From positions 1 to 5,617 of the forward strand of contig JAMCSM010000226.1 of NCBI GenBank assembly GCA_023380915.1: a DNA stretch of 5,617 nucleotides, given 5' to 3'. The notes under the pieces were generated by a model. The model had not been told where the DNA came from. It did no database searches and was given only the letters and a program-made list of their open reading frames with translations. The position numbers were made by a program, and so were the translations under genes. This stretch comes from Actinomycetota bacterium (GTDB lineage Bacteria; Actinomycetota; Humimicrobiia; Humimicrobiales; Humimicrobiaceae). This document shows, one piece after another, positions 1-5,290 of the stretch (position 1 is its first letter; every line of letters begins with the position of its first letter).

Positions 1-1
1 G

Positions 2-238
2 AGTATGGCGATAAACATGGTAACGATTTATAAAAATATAAAAGAGGGAAAATTGCTTGCATTTAAGATCGGCAAACAATATAGGATTACTGCAGAAAGC
101 ATAAACCTATTTATTGCTGAAAATTCCACTCCTCGCGGTATAAAGTTAAGAAGATTCAGTAATGAGCAGATAGATGAATTTCTTAACCTGGATGGTGCTG
201 ATATGAAAGTTGCAGAAAAACAGGAAAAATTCATTTAA
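2..238 (+). CDS. Helix-turn-helix (excisionase-like, HTH_17) protein, probable antitoxin; 5' end outside window
   Basis: This is probably the DNA-binding antitoxin of the PIN nuclease that follows. The visible protein carries the second half of an excisionase/MerR-like winged helix: the segment TIYKNIKEGKLLAFKIGKQY, followed by RI and an amphipathic stretch ending INLFI, matches the usual 'TVYxxIxxGKLPAFKIGxxWRI' core. The N-terminal strand and first helix that normally precede this core are missing. The frame stays open to the window edge, so the ATG at base 5 is probably internal and the true start lies upstream. About 30 charged residues follow the HTH (FSNEQIDEFLNLDG and onward to KQEKFI), a plausible toxin-binding tail. 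The next gene starts 35 nt downstream on the same strand. Other possibility: a stand-alone regulator or an element-encoded excisionase. The fold assignment is firm; the antitoxin role is inferred from context. Confidence 0.75.
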   Translation, partial: SMAINMVTIYKNIKEGKLLAFKIGKQYRITAESINLFIAENSTPRGIKLRRFSNEQIDEFLNLDGADMKVAEKQEKFI

Positions 239-260
239 AAAATTAAAAATAAGGTATCAA

Positions 261-266
261 AAAGGA
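261..266 (+). promoter_or_regulatory. Ribosome binding site for the PIN gene
   Basis: AAAGGA lies 7 nt before the TTG at 274. It decides the start: an in-frame TAA at 250-252 closes the frame upstream, no ATG lies between, and the first internal methionine (residue 33) would remove the catalytic Asp12. Confidence 0.7.
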
Positions 267-273
267 AAATCTT

Positions 274-729
274 TTGAAGCAGTTTTTAAAAAGAAAACTA
301 TTTTTTGATTCTTCAGTTATTATTTCTGCCTCACTATCTTCTAAAGGAGGCTCGTATAAGATAATCAATATGTGTTTTAAAGATGATTTATGTATCAAAA
401 GATTTATACCTGTATTGAGCAGAGCTGTCTTATTTGAAGTTGAGACTAATCTTTTTTCCAGATATTATGAAGCACTTGCAAGGTTCCATGATATGATAGC
501 TGATAATACCTGGATGATTTCAGAATTGCCATCCAAGAGAAATATTTTGAAATATTCAAAGATAATTAACGAAGAAGATGCGCATATACTTGCTTCAGCA
601 GTTGAAAATGACTGCAGTTATCTGCTGACACTTGATAAAAAGCATTTTAAAAATCCGTCAATTGAAAAAGCCGGCCTTCCCATAAAAATACTTACACCAG
701 GAGAGTTATTGAGTATGCTTCATACATAA
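274..729 (+). CDS. PIN-domain ribonuclease, probable toxin of a TA module
   Basis: This is a 151-residue single-domain PIN protein, a Mg2+-dependent RNase fold used by VapC-like toxins. It resembles the 'putative TA toxin, PIN family' group more than short VapC proteins. The acidic active-site residues are visible in order. Asp12 is in FFDSSVIISA at the end of strand 1. Glu55 is in the FEVETNL helix. Asp102 is in NEEDAHILASA. Asp121 is in LLTLDKKHF. The C-terminal strand and tail (IKILTPGELLSML) are typical of this family. All four acids are present and there is no internal stop, so the enzyme looks functional. It starts with TTG, supported by AAAGGA at 261-266. It follows the HTH protein by 35 nt, so they are probably co-transcribed, with the antitoxin first. 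The target RNA cannot be read from sequence. No clear intrinsic terminator follows. Confidence 0.85.
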   Translation: MKQFLKRKLFFDSSVIISASLSSKGGSYKIINMCFKDDLCIKRFIPVLSRAVLFEVETNLFSRYYEALARFHDMIADNTWMISELPSKRNILKYSKIINEEDAHILASAVENDCSYLLTLDKKHFKNPSIEKAGLPIKILTPGELLSMLHT

Positions 730-733
730 GTTA

Positions 734-931
734 TTACTTCATGCTCAAAACTTCTTTTATCCATTCCGGTATTTTCCGTTTTTTAAAGGAATTTTTTAAA
801 ATAATCTTTTTCTTAATTCATCTGCATTAAAATATTTTTGAATATTAATCTAATTCCTTGAAAACCATATCTTCTGTATCAAGCCCACAATAATCAATCA
901 GTTGTAAATTTATCTTCATTTCATTGGACAT
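734..931 (-). pseudogene. Frameshifted relic of an unidentified small gene
   Basis: Read on the minus strand, three protein-like pieces lie end to end in different frames. The first is MSNEMKINLQLIDYCGLDTE and onward to KELD (931-845, then TAA). The second is INIQKYFNADELRKRLF (849-799, then TAA). The third is KNSFKKRKIPEWIKEVLSMK with a stop at 734-736. A single-base change in the A-rich run near 797 would join pieces two and three, and another near 845-849 would join one and two. The result is a protein of about 65 residues rich in charged helices and ending at a natural stop. I do not recognise the family. There is no ribosome binding site before 931, so the 5' end may also be missing. It is convergent with the PIN gene. 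It could instead be non-coding AT-rich DNA that happens to read well. The call rests only on the protein-like composition. Confidence 0.35.
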
Positions 932-952
932 TCATCAAAAATTTACTTGAAT

Positions 953-972
953 ATATAGCATATATGCTATAT
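953..972. promoter_or_regulatory. Perfect 20-bp palindrome, candidate HigA operator
   Basis: ATATAGCATATATGCTATAT is identical to its reverse complement over all 20 bases and ends 7 bp before the ATG of the higB remnant. A perfect dyad this close to the first gene of a HigBA unit is what an autoregulated XRE antitoxin dimer would bind. A weak -35-like TTGAAT (947-952) and a -10-like TATATC (968-973), spaced 15 nt, would place the dyad over the promoter. That HigA-type antitoxins repress their own operons is established; this site as the target is inference. Palindromes are easier to form by chance in AT-rich DNA, but the GC pairs in each arm argue against pure chance. Confidence 0.5.
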
Positions 973-979
973 CATTAAA

Positions 980-1101
980 ATGAACTGGAATATAAAATTT
1001 TACAAAAAACTAAATGGTGATATTTCTGTTATAGAACTCCGAAAAAAGAACTTGAAATTGCAAGAGATAGAATGAATGAATATTTAAAAAGAGAGGTTTA
1101 A
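980..1101 (+). pseudogene. higB: higB toxin gene with large internal deletion
   Basis: The two ends of a phage-derived Gp49/HigB-like (RelE superfamily) mRNA interferase are fused. From ATG 980 the frame gives MNWNIKFYKKLNGDISVIE, the usual first strand of these toxins ('xWxVxFYxxxxGxxPVxEF'). From about 1036 a different frame gives TPKKELEIARDRMNEYLKRE and V, then TAA at 1099-1101, which is the characteristic HigB C-terminus ('KTPKxEIEIAxxRMxxYL'). Members of the family are normally about 100-120 residues, but only about 41 codons remain here. The strands that bind and cut mRNA are therefore gone, and the frames no longer match. Read straight through, the first frame ends at TGA 1073-1075 as a 31-residue peptide. 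The gene sits directly upstream of higA in the normal toxin-first order. No Shine-Dalgarno site precedes ATG 980. Confidence 0.8.
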
Positions 1102-1105
1102 AATC

Positions 1106-1375
1106 ATGGACTGGAAAAAAGCTAAAGAAATAATAAAAAAGGATCCTGAAGTTTTTAAGGAGATAGAAAAACTGGAACCCTTTTATCAAATAATAGACCA
1201 GCTTTTATCCCTGCGAAAAGAAAGAAATTTAACACAACGGGAACTTGCTGGATTAATTAATACAACTCAATCATGTATTGCAAGGCTTGAAAGTGGAAAA
1301 TATAATCCATCTTTGCAGTTTTTACAAAAAATTGCTGATGCTTGTGATAAAAAAATAGAAATAAGGTTTATTTAG
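1106..1375 (+). CDS. higA: HigA-type XRE-family antitoxin (orphaned)
   Basis: This is an 89-residue antitoxin and repressor that would neutralise HigB by direct binding and repress the operon. The N-terminal part (residues 1-30, with IIKKDPEVFKEIEKL) is the toxin-facing helical region seen in HigA proteins paired with Gp49-like toxins. Residues 33-85 form a Cro/CI helix-turn-helix: LRKERNLTQRELAGLI, then TTQSCIARLESGKYNPSLQF, where TTQSCIARLESG is the recognition helix region. It ends with the typical KKIEIRFI tail. GAGAGG at 1091-1096, inside the last codons of the higB remnant, gives a ribosome binding site 9 nt before the ATG. The frame is intact while its toxin is deleted, so it is now an orphan. 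It could be kept as a regulator, as protection against related toxins, or it may be recently stranded. Its stop codon overlaps the tex stop by 4 nt. Confidence 0.85.
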   Translation: MDWKKAKEIIKKDPEVFKEIEKLEPFYQIIDQLLSLRKERNLTQRELAGLINTTQSCIARLESGKYNPSLQFLQKIADACDKKIEIRFI

Positions 1376-3579
1376 ACATCTTTCAGTGACAGGGATATTC
1401 TTTTTCTATCCTTATCTATGCCGATTACTTTTACACTAACCTTCTGGTTTATTTTTACAATCTCATGAGGGCTTTTAATAAATTTATGTGAAAGTTCCGA
1501 TATGTGTATAAGCCCATAATCTTTTATTCCAATATCCACAAAAGCTCCGAAATTAGTTATATTATTGATCAATCCGTTCAGGACCATGCCAACCCTTAAA
1601 TCCTCAATGCTGAAAACATCTTTTTTAAATTCAATATCTTCTGCATGTTCCCTTGGATCTCTTCCTGGTTTCGTAAGTTCTTTAAGTATATCTTCAATGG
1701 TAGGAAGGCCCACTTTATCGTCAATATAATCTGCAGGATTGATTTTACTTTTTACGTCACTGCCTATCAAATCAGCTACACTTAATTTCAGATCTCTGGC
1801 AATTTTTTCTACTACATAATAACTTTCCGGATGGACAGCACTGCCGTCAAGCAGGTTTTTCCCACCCGTAATCCTTAAAAATCCTGCACACTGCTCAAAA
1901 GCTTTAGCGCCAAGCTTGGGTACATTTTTCAAATCTTCCCTTGTCAAAAAAGCACCTTTTTCTTTTCTGTATCCAATAATATTTTGTGCAATCTTTGGGC
2001 CAAGACCCGATACATACATCAGGATGTGTTTGCTTGCAGTATTAAGATTTACTCCTACCAGGTTCACGCAGCTTTGCACCACGAAGTCCAGCATTTTCTT
2101 CAACTTTGACTGGTCAACATCATGCTGGTACTGCCCTACACCAATAGACTTGGGGTCTATTTTCACAAGTTCGGCAAGCGGATCCATAAGCCTTCTTCCA
2201 ATTGAAACCGCACCTCTGACAGTAACATCATAGTCAGGAAATTCCTCCCTCGCTGCAGCCGAGGCAGAGTATACAGATGCGCCACTTTCACTGACAACAA
2301 AAACCTTTACGTCTTCGATATTCTTGATGCGTTCATTTTTTTTGTTACCTTCAGTATTTTTATCTTCTCCAATACTTTCATTATCTTTAACAGCCTTACT
2401 GCCATTAAAAATTGAATTAATGAATTGGGCGGTTTCCCTGCTGGCAGTTCCGTTTCCTATCGCAATTGCTTCTATCTTATATTTACTGACCATATCTTTT
2501 ATTTTCTTTTCCGATTCTTTCGTTTTATTTACAGGTGGATGAGGATATATCGTATCATTAAAAAGCAGGTCTCCCTGTTCATTTAAACAGACAACCTTAC
2601 AGCCGGTCCTGAAGCCGGGATCTATGGCTAAAATCCTTTTCCTGCCAAGAAAAGGAGCAAGCAGCAGCTGGCGCAGGTTATTTGAAAACACACTTATGGC
2701 TTCTTCATCAGCCTTTTGTTTGGCAATACCGGTAAGCTCTGTTTCAAGAGAAGGACAAAGAAGCCTTTTATAGCAATCTTTTACTGCCGCCCTTACAAAC
2801 TCCGAGGCTTCATTTTTTGAAATTATCAATAACTTTTCCATAATTTCAAGTGCATCACCTTCCCCTGGTTGAATGAAAACCCTGAGTATCCTCTCATTTT
2901 CTGCCCTTTTTATCGCCAGGAAGCGGTGAGATTGTATTTTATTTAAAGGTTCGCTGAAATCAAAATAATCCCTGTATTTTGCTCCCTCTTCTTCCATGCC
3001 CTTAATGACAGTTAAAGAAATTATGGCATCCCTCTCAAAAAGACAACGTACAGATTCCCTCACTCTTTTGCCCTCATTTATCCATTCGGCAATTATGAAA
3101 CCTGCTCCTTCAAGAGCCGATCCGGCATCCTTGACATTTTCATTTATGTATTTTCCGGCTTCCTTATTTAAATCAAAATCTTTCTGCCCAAAGATTAATT
3201 TTGCAAGAGGTTCAAGACCCATTTCCCTGGCCACAGTCGCCTTTGTCTTTCTTTTAGGTTTAAAAGGCAGATAGATGTCTTCAAGCACTGACAGGCTTTC
3301 TGCTTCTTCTATCATTTTTTCAAGCTCTTCGGTAAGGTTTCCCTGTTTTTTCAGCTCTTTTAATATTGTTTCCCTTCTTGCGTCAATTTCTTCAAGGTGT
3401 TCCGATTCTTTCTTTATGTCAAGTATCTGGGTTTCATCCAGGTTGCCTGTTGCTTCTTTCCTATATCTTGAAATAAATGGTATGGTGCTACCATCTTCAA
3501 GAAGCTTAAGTGCCGCAGAGACTTTTGTTGCCGGTATTCTTAATTTTAAGGATATTTGTCTTGAGTATTTTGGTTCCAT
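1372..3579 (-). CDS. tex: Tex family nucleic-acid-binding protein (S1 domain)
   Basis: Tex is a conserved cytoplasmic bacterial protein related to the core of eukaryotic Spt6, binding nucleic acids and linked to transcription. The 735 residues show the standard order. The helical Tex_N region spans about 1-185 (IPFISRYRKEATGNLDETQI; LPFKPKRKTKATVAREMGLE). A central linker follows. The YqgF-like RNase H fold starts near 314 (LAIDPGFRTG, GNGTASRE, VSESGASVYSAS). The highly conserved block VRGAVSIGRRLMDPLAELVK leads into DPKSIGVGQYQHDV. Paired helix-hairpin-helix motifs cover about 508-570 (VSGLGPKIAQNIIGYR; VPKLGAKAFEQCAGFLRI). A C-terminal S1/OB domain covers about 662-732 (GMVLNGLINNITNFGAFVDI; GLIHISELS). 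The YqgF domain carries an extra charged insert (391-423). The ATG overlaps the stop of the acetyltransferase gene as TAATG, with no Shine-Dalgarno site nearby, so translation is probably coupled. It is the last gene of a three-gene operon. Confidence 0.95.
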   Translation of the reverse strand: MEPKYSRQISLKLRIPATKVSAALKLLEDGSTIPFISRYRKEATGNLDETQILDIKKESEHLEEIDARRETILKELKKQGNLTEELEKMIEEAESLSVLEDIYLPFKPKRKTKATVAREMGLEPLAKLIFGQKDFDLNKEAGKYINENVKDAGSALEGAGFIIAEWINEGKRVRESVRCLFERDAIISLTVIKGMEEEGAKYRDYFDFSEPLNKIQSHRFLAIKRAENERILRVFIQPGEGDALEIMEKLLIISKNEASEFVRAAVKDCYKRLLCPSLETELTGIAKQKADEEAISVFSNNLRQLLLAPFLGRKRILAIDPGFRTGCKVVCLNEQGDLLFNDTIYPHPPVNKTKESEKKIKDMVSKYKIEAIAIGNGTASRETAQFINSIFNGSKAVKDNESIGEDKNTEGNKKNERIKNIEDVKVFVVSESGASVYSASAAAREEFPDYDVTVRGAVSIGRRLMDPLAELVKIDPKSIGVGQYQHDVDQSKLKKMLDFVVQSCVNLVGVNLNTASKHILMYVSGLGPKIAQNIIGYRKEKGAFLTREDLKNVPKLGAKAFEQCAGFLRITGGKNLLDGSAVHPESYYVVEKIARDLKLSVADLIGSDVKSKINPADYIDDKVGLPTIEDILKELTKPGRDPREHAEDIEFKKDVFSIEDLRVGMVLNGLINNITNFGAFVDIGIKDYGLIHISELSHKFIKSPHEIVKINQKVSVKVIGIDKDRKRISLSLKDV
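2311..2409 (-). other. Low-complexity charged insertion within the Tex YqgF domain
   Basis: Residues 391-423 (NGSKAVKDNESIGEDKNTEG and onward to NERIKNIED) lie between the helix ending QFINSI and the strand KVFVVSESGASVYSAS. As I recall the family, only a short turn of a few residues usually joins these elements. The stretch is almost entirely Lys, Asn, Glu, Asp and Gly and probably forms an exposed loop. The reading frame is preserved across it. Confidence 0.55.
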
Positions 3580-3581
3580 TA
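3577..3581 (-). other. TAATG stop/start overlap coupling the acetyltransferase and tex
   Basis: On the minus strand the TAA of the acetyltransferase (3581-3579) shares its last A with the ATG of tex (3579-3577). The roughly 25 nt before this ATG contain no purine-rich Shine-Dalgarno site. Termination-reinitiation is therefore the likely route to Tex translation, which would tie Tex output to that of the upstream gene. Confidence 0.7.
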
Positions 3582-4307
3582 TAAAATATAAGACATGATG
3601 TATTCGGATGAAAATCCGGCAGGCCTTGTGAGAAAATAATACCTTATTATTTTCTTTTGTTTAAAACCTATTCTTTCATATAAATCTTTAGCCCTGGGAT
3701 TTGTGTCGACAACTTCAAGGATTACTTCCCTGAAGCCCCTTGTTTTTGCAAATTCAAATACCCTGTTTATGAGTTTTGTTCCAATTCCAAGGCTTCTGAA
3801 AGAACTATCAACAGCAATAGAATCTATTCTTAATACACCATCTTTTAATTTTGGAGATGACATTTTATAAATTGAATAGATGAAATAGCTTTGAAAAGGA
3901 TTGAAATATTTCCTCAGATCATCATAAGTGAATTCAATGAAATTTTTATTTTCATACTGGAGTCCTATTAAACCAACGACTCTTGTATCCAATAACGAAT
4001 AAAATACTCTGTTATTGCTCAATGACGTATCATTTATCGAAGGGTCATTCAAAGATCTTGATTTTTCCTGAACTTCATTTTTGTTTAAAGCATTATTTTT
4101 CTTAAATGCCTCAATATAAATTGCAAATACCTTTTCCCTGGATTTTATCAAAACTCTGATTTTTTTCTTAAAAGCTTCGTAATAGATTTCAACTGCCTGG
4201 CTTAACTGGGTTTCATTAATGGTTTGGGTTATCCCATTATTATAGCTGACAGGACTATCATCACTTCCAGTAGTAAGGTTTGACTCTTTACTATTTATAA
4301 ATTCCAT
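3579..4307 (-). CDS. GNAT family N-acetyltransferase
   Basis: This enzyme would transfer acetyl from acetyl-CoA to an amine; the substrate cannot be told from sequence. The catalytic fold is C-terminal: strand LRIDSIAVDSSF (159-170), then the pyrophosphate-binding loop RSLGIGTKL (171-179, matching R/QxxGxG/A), helix INRVFEFAKTRG, strand VILEVVDTNPRAKDLYERIG (195-214) and GFKQKK, typical motifs A and B. At 242 residues it is longer than the usual 150-180. The extra length is a hydrophilic N-terminus (1-30) and an Asn/Ser/Lys-rich insert (about 70-100, including NNALNKNEVQEKSRSLNDPS) between the N-terminal helices and the first strands. The ATG is the only good start, because an in-frame TAA lies 10 codons upstream. 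The 39 nt separating it from the AlkD-like gene contain no G on the coding strand, so there is no Shine-Dalgarno site. It is the middle gene of the operon and overlaps tex by one base. Confidence 0.85.
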   Translation of the reverse strand: MEFINSKESNLTTGSDDSPVSYNNGITQTINETQLSQAVEIYYEAFKKKIRVLIKSREKVFAIYIEAFKKNNALNKNEVQEKSRSLNDPSINDTSLSNNRVFYSLLDTRVVGLIGLQYENKNFIEFTYDDLRKYFNPFQSYFIYSIYKMSSPKLKDGVLRIDSIAVDSSFRSLGIGTKLINRVFEFAKTRGFREVILEVVDTNPRAKDLYERIGFKQKKIIRYYFLTRPAGFSSEYIMSYIL

Positions 4308-4346
4308 TTTTTTAATATTTTTAAATTTGTATATTTATAAAAAAAT
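4308..4346 (-). other. G-free 39-nt spacer between the AlkD-like and acetyltransferase genes
   Basis: On the coding strand this spacer consists of A and T with a single C and no G, so it cannot carry a Shine-Dalgarno sequence. An unstructured A/T leader may itself recruit ribosomes, for example through protein S1. There is no hairpin-plus-T-run, so it does not look like a terminator, and read-through from the upstream gene is expected. Confidence 0.6.
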
Positions 4347-5057
4347 TTATTCTCTTTTCATTGCTTTCACTCTTAACTCTTTTGGCATAAGCTCAATTGC
4401 ATACCTGAGAGCTGTCCTTGGCATTATGCTCTTATTTCTTGAAACATAATCGAAAACTTCCTTTTGATGGAGCCGGCTTGCTTCTTTGAGCATCCATCCA
4501 TAACCTTTCTGGACCATGTCATCAGTATCCCGTATCAAGCGGTCTGATATTTCAAATACATCCTTGAGGAATTTACCTTCTTTTGCGGGGATAATGAGAG
4601 AAACTGCAGCAGCACGCTTCAGCCAGCGATTATTAGACTTTGTCCAATTTTTAAGCTCTTCAACACTTTCTGGAAATTTTTCAACAAAAAGACCGATTGA
4701 GTGATTGCAGAAACCGTCACATTTTGCCCAGTTATTTATATATTTTTCTATCCATTTTTTAAAAAGAGCAAGATCTTTTTTCTCAAATGTATCTGCCAGT
4801 TTTGGGACCCAGAATGAAACAATAAATGCTTCCTCAGTATAATCCGAACTGTAAAGCTCTTCGCAGATCTTAAATATTTCTTCCTTGCTAAGGTTTTTTA
4901 TTTCTGGCCAGAATTTAGCTGCAATCTTCCCAACAACGCCGGTTTTCACGCCATAATATTTGACTTCTTTTTTAAAGAACCTCTGAAAACTTTTTTGGGT
5001 TGCTTCATCCGTGTTTTTTGCAAGCTCTGCTCTTATTTCTTTAATAATCCTGTTCAT
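4347..5057 (-). CDS. alkD: AlkD-like DNA alkylation repair glycosylase
   Basis: This is a 236-residue, all-helical HEAT-like repeat protein of the DNA alkylation repair family. The family excises cationic alkylated bases such as N3- and N7-alkylpurines without flipping the base out. Length matches Bacillus cereus AlkD (about 237). The residues that line the AlkD DNA-binding cleft appear at equivalent positions: Trp110 and Asp114 in NNWAKCDGFCNH, Arg148 in RWLKRAAAVSLI, and Trp188 in KGYGWMLKEASR. The N-terminal repeat has KYYGVKTGVVGKIAAKFW, also typical. The set is complete, so the enzyme is probably active. AAAGGA at 5067-5072 is a good ribosome binding site 9 nt before the ATG. It is the first gene of the operon with the acetyltransferase and Tex, driven by the promoter at 5128-5156. 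The assignment to this fold family is firm; the exact substrate is inferred. Confidence 0.9.
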   Translation of the reverse strand: MNRIIKEIRAELAKNTDEATQKSFQRFFKKEVKYYGVKTGVVGKIAAKFWPEIKNLSKEEIFKICEELYSSDYTEEAFIVSFWVPKLADTFEKKDLALFKKWIEKYINNWAKCDGFCNHSIGLFVEKFPESVEELKNWTKSNNRWLKRAAAVSLIIPAKEGKFLKDVFEISDRLIRDTDDMVQKGYGWMLKEASRLHQKEVFDYVSRNKSIMPRTALRYAIELMPKELRVKAMKRE

Positions 5058-5066
5058 GTCTTTTTA

Positions 5067-5072
5067 TCCTTT
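5067..5072 (-). promoter_or_regulatory. Ribosome binding site of the AlkD-like gene
   Basis: AAAGGA on the minus strand lies 9 nt before the ATG at 5057. It is the only clear Shine-Dalgarno site in the three-gene operon. Confidence 0.7.
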
Positions 5073-5127
5073 TTCATTTTGTGAGATTAAATAATTTTTT
5101 TGAAAAACAATTAAAAATATCATTAAA

Positions 5128-5156
5128 ATTATAATTAAATCCTGACCTTTTAACAA
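5128..5156 (-). promoter_or_regulatory. Sigma70/sigmaA-like promoter of the alkD-GNAT-tex operon
   Basis: On the minus strand, TTGTTA (5156-5151, four of six bases matching TTGACA) is followed by exactly 17 nt and a perfect TATAAT (5133-5128). Transcription would begin near 5121, giving a leader of about 64 nt that contains the AAAGGA site. The hexamers lie on the opposite strand to the beginning of the HepT remnant. AT-rich DNA gives chance TATAAT boxes, but the combined spacing and position make this the best candidate in the gap. Confidence 0.6.
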
Positions 5157-5290
5157 TCTTAAGGAAATATGTAATTGTAATGGGGAATAAGCTTATTCAT
5201 GATTATTTTGAAGTTGACATTGAGATTATTTGTGAAACTATAATAAAAGACATCCCCTACCCGAAAAAGATACTTTTACAAGAAAAATAA
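5135..5290 (+). pseudogene. hepT: C-terminal remnant of a HepT-like (DUF86, HEPN) toxin
   Basis: The frame runs open from 5135, after a TAA at 5132-5134, to TAA at 5288-5290. It reads LNPDLLTILRKYVIVMGNKL, then IHDYFEVDIEIICETIIKDI, then PYPKK and a short tail. This matches the C-terminal hallmark of DUF86/HepT proteins ('WRxIxGMRNxLIHxYFGVDxEIVWxTIxxDLPxLK'). HepT is the HEPN ribonuclease partner of the MntA nucleotidyltransferase in HepT/MntA TA systems. The N-terminal two thirds, including the start, are absent. The RNase motif RxxxxH is broken: the arginine position is GGG (Gly) where AGG would encode Arg, and the preceding Gly-Met is now Val-Met. No MntA partner lies in the window. An ATG at 5180 could start a 36-residue peptide, but no ribosome binding site supports it. 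The family match is by eye but spans about 35 residues. Confidence 0.7.

Noticed and set aside
5..238. ATG at base 5 as the true start of the HTH gene
   Set aside because: It would remove the first helix of the winged-helix domain. The frame continues to the window edge and no ribosome binding site can be seen.
762..785. CGG-TATTTT-CCG followed by a run of T, a possible terminator for the PIN gene
   Set aside because: The stem is only 3 bp with a 6-nt loop, too weak for an intrinsic terminator in AT-rich DNA.
980..1075. A real 31-residue peptide gene in place of a higB remnant
   Set aside because: Its second half reads the wrong frame of a sequence that matches the HigB C-terminus in another frame, and it has no Shine-Dalgarno site.
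1916..3598. Several open frames of 70-107 codons on the plus strand opposite tex
   Set aside because: They lie wholly or almost wholly antisense to the well-conserved tex frame, have Ser/Phe/Leu-rich shadow composition and lack ribosome binding sites.
4516..4704. A 62-codon plus-strand frame opposite the AlkD-like gene
   Set aside because: It is antisense to a gene with all expected family residues, with no start signal or recognisable domain.
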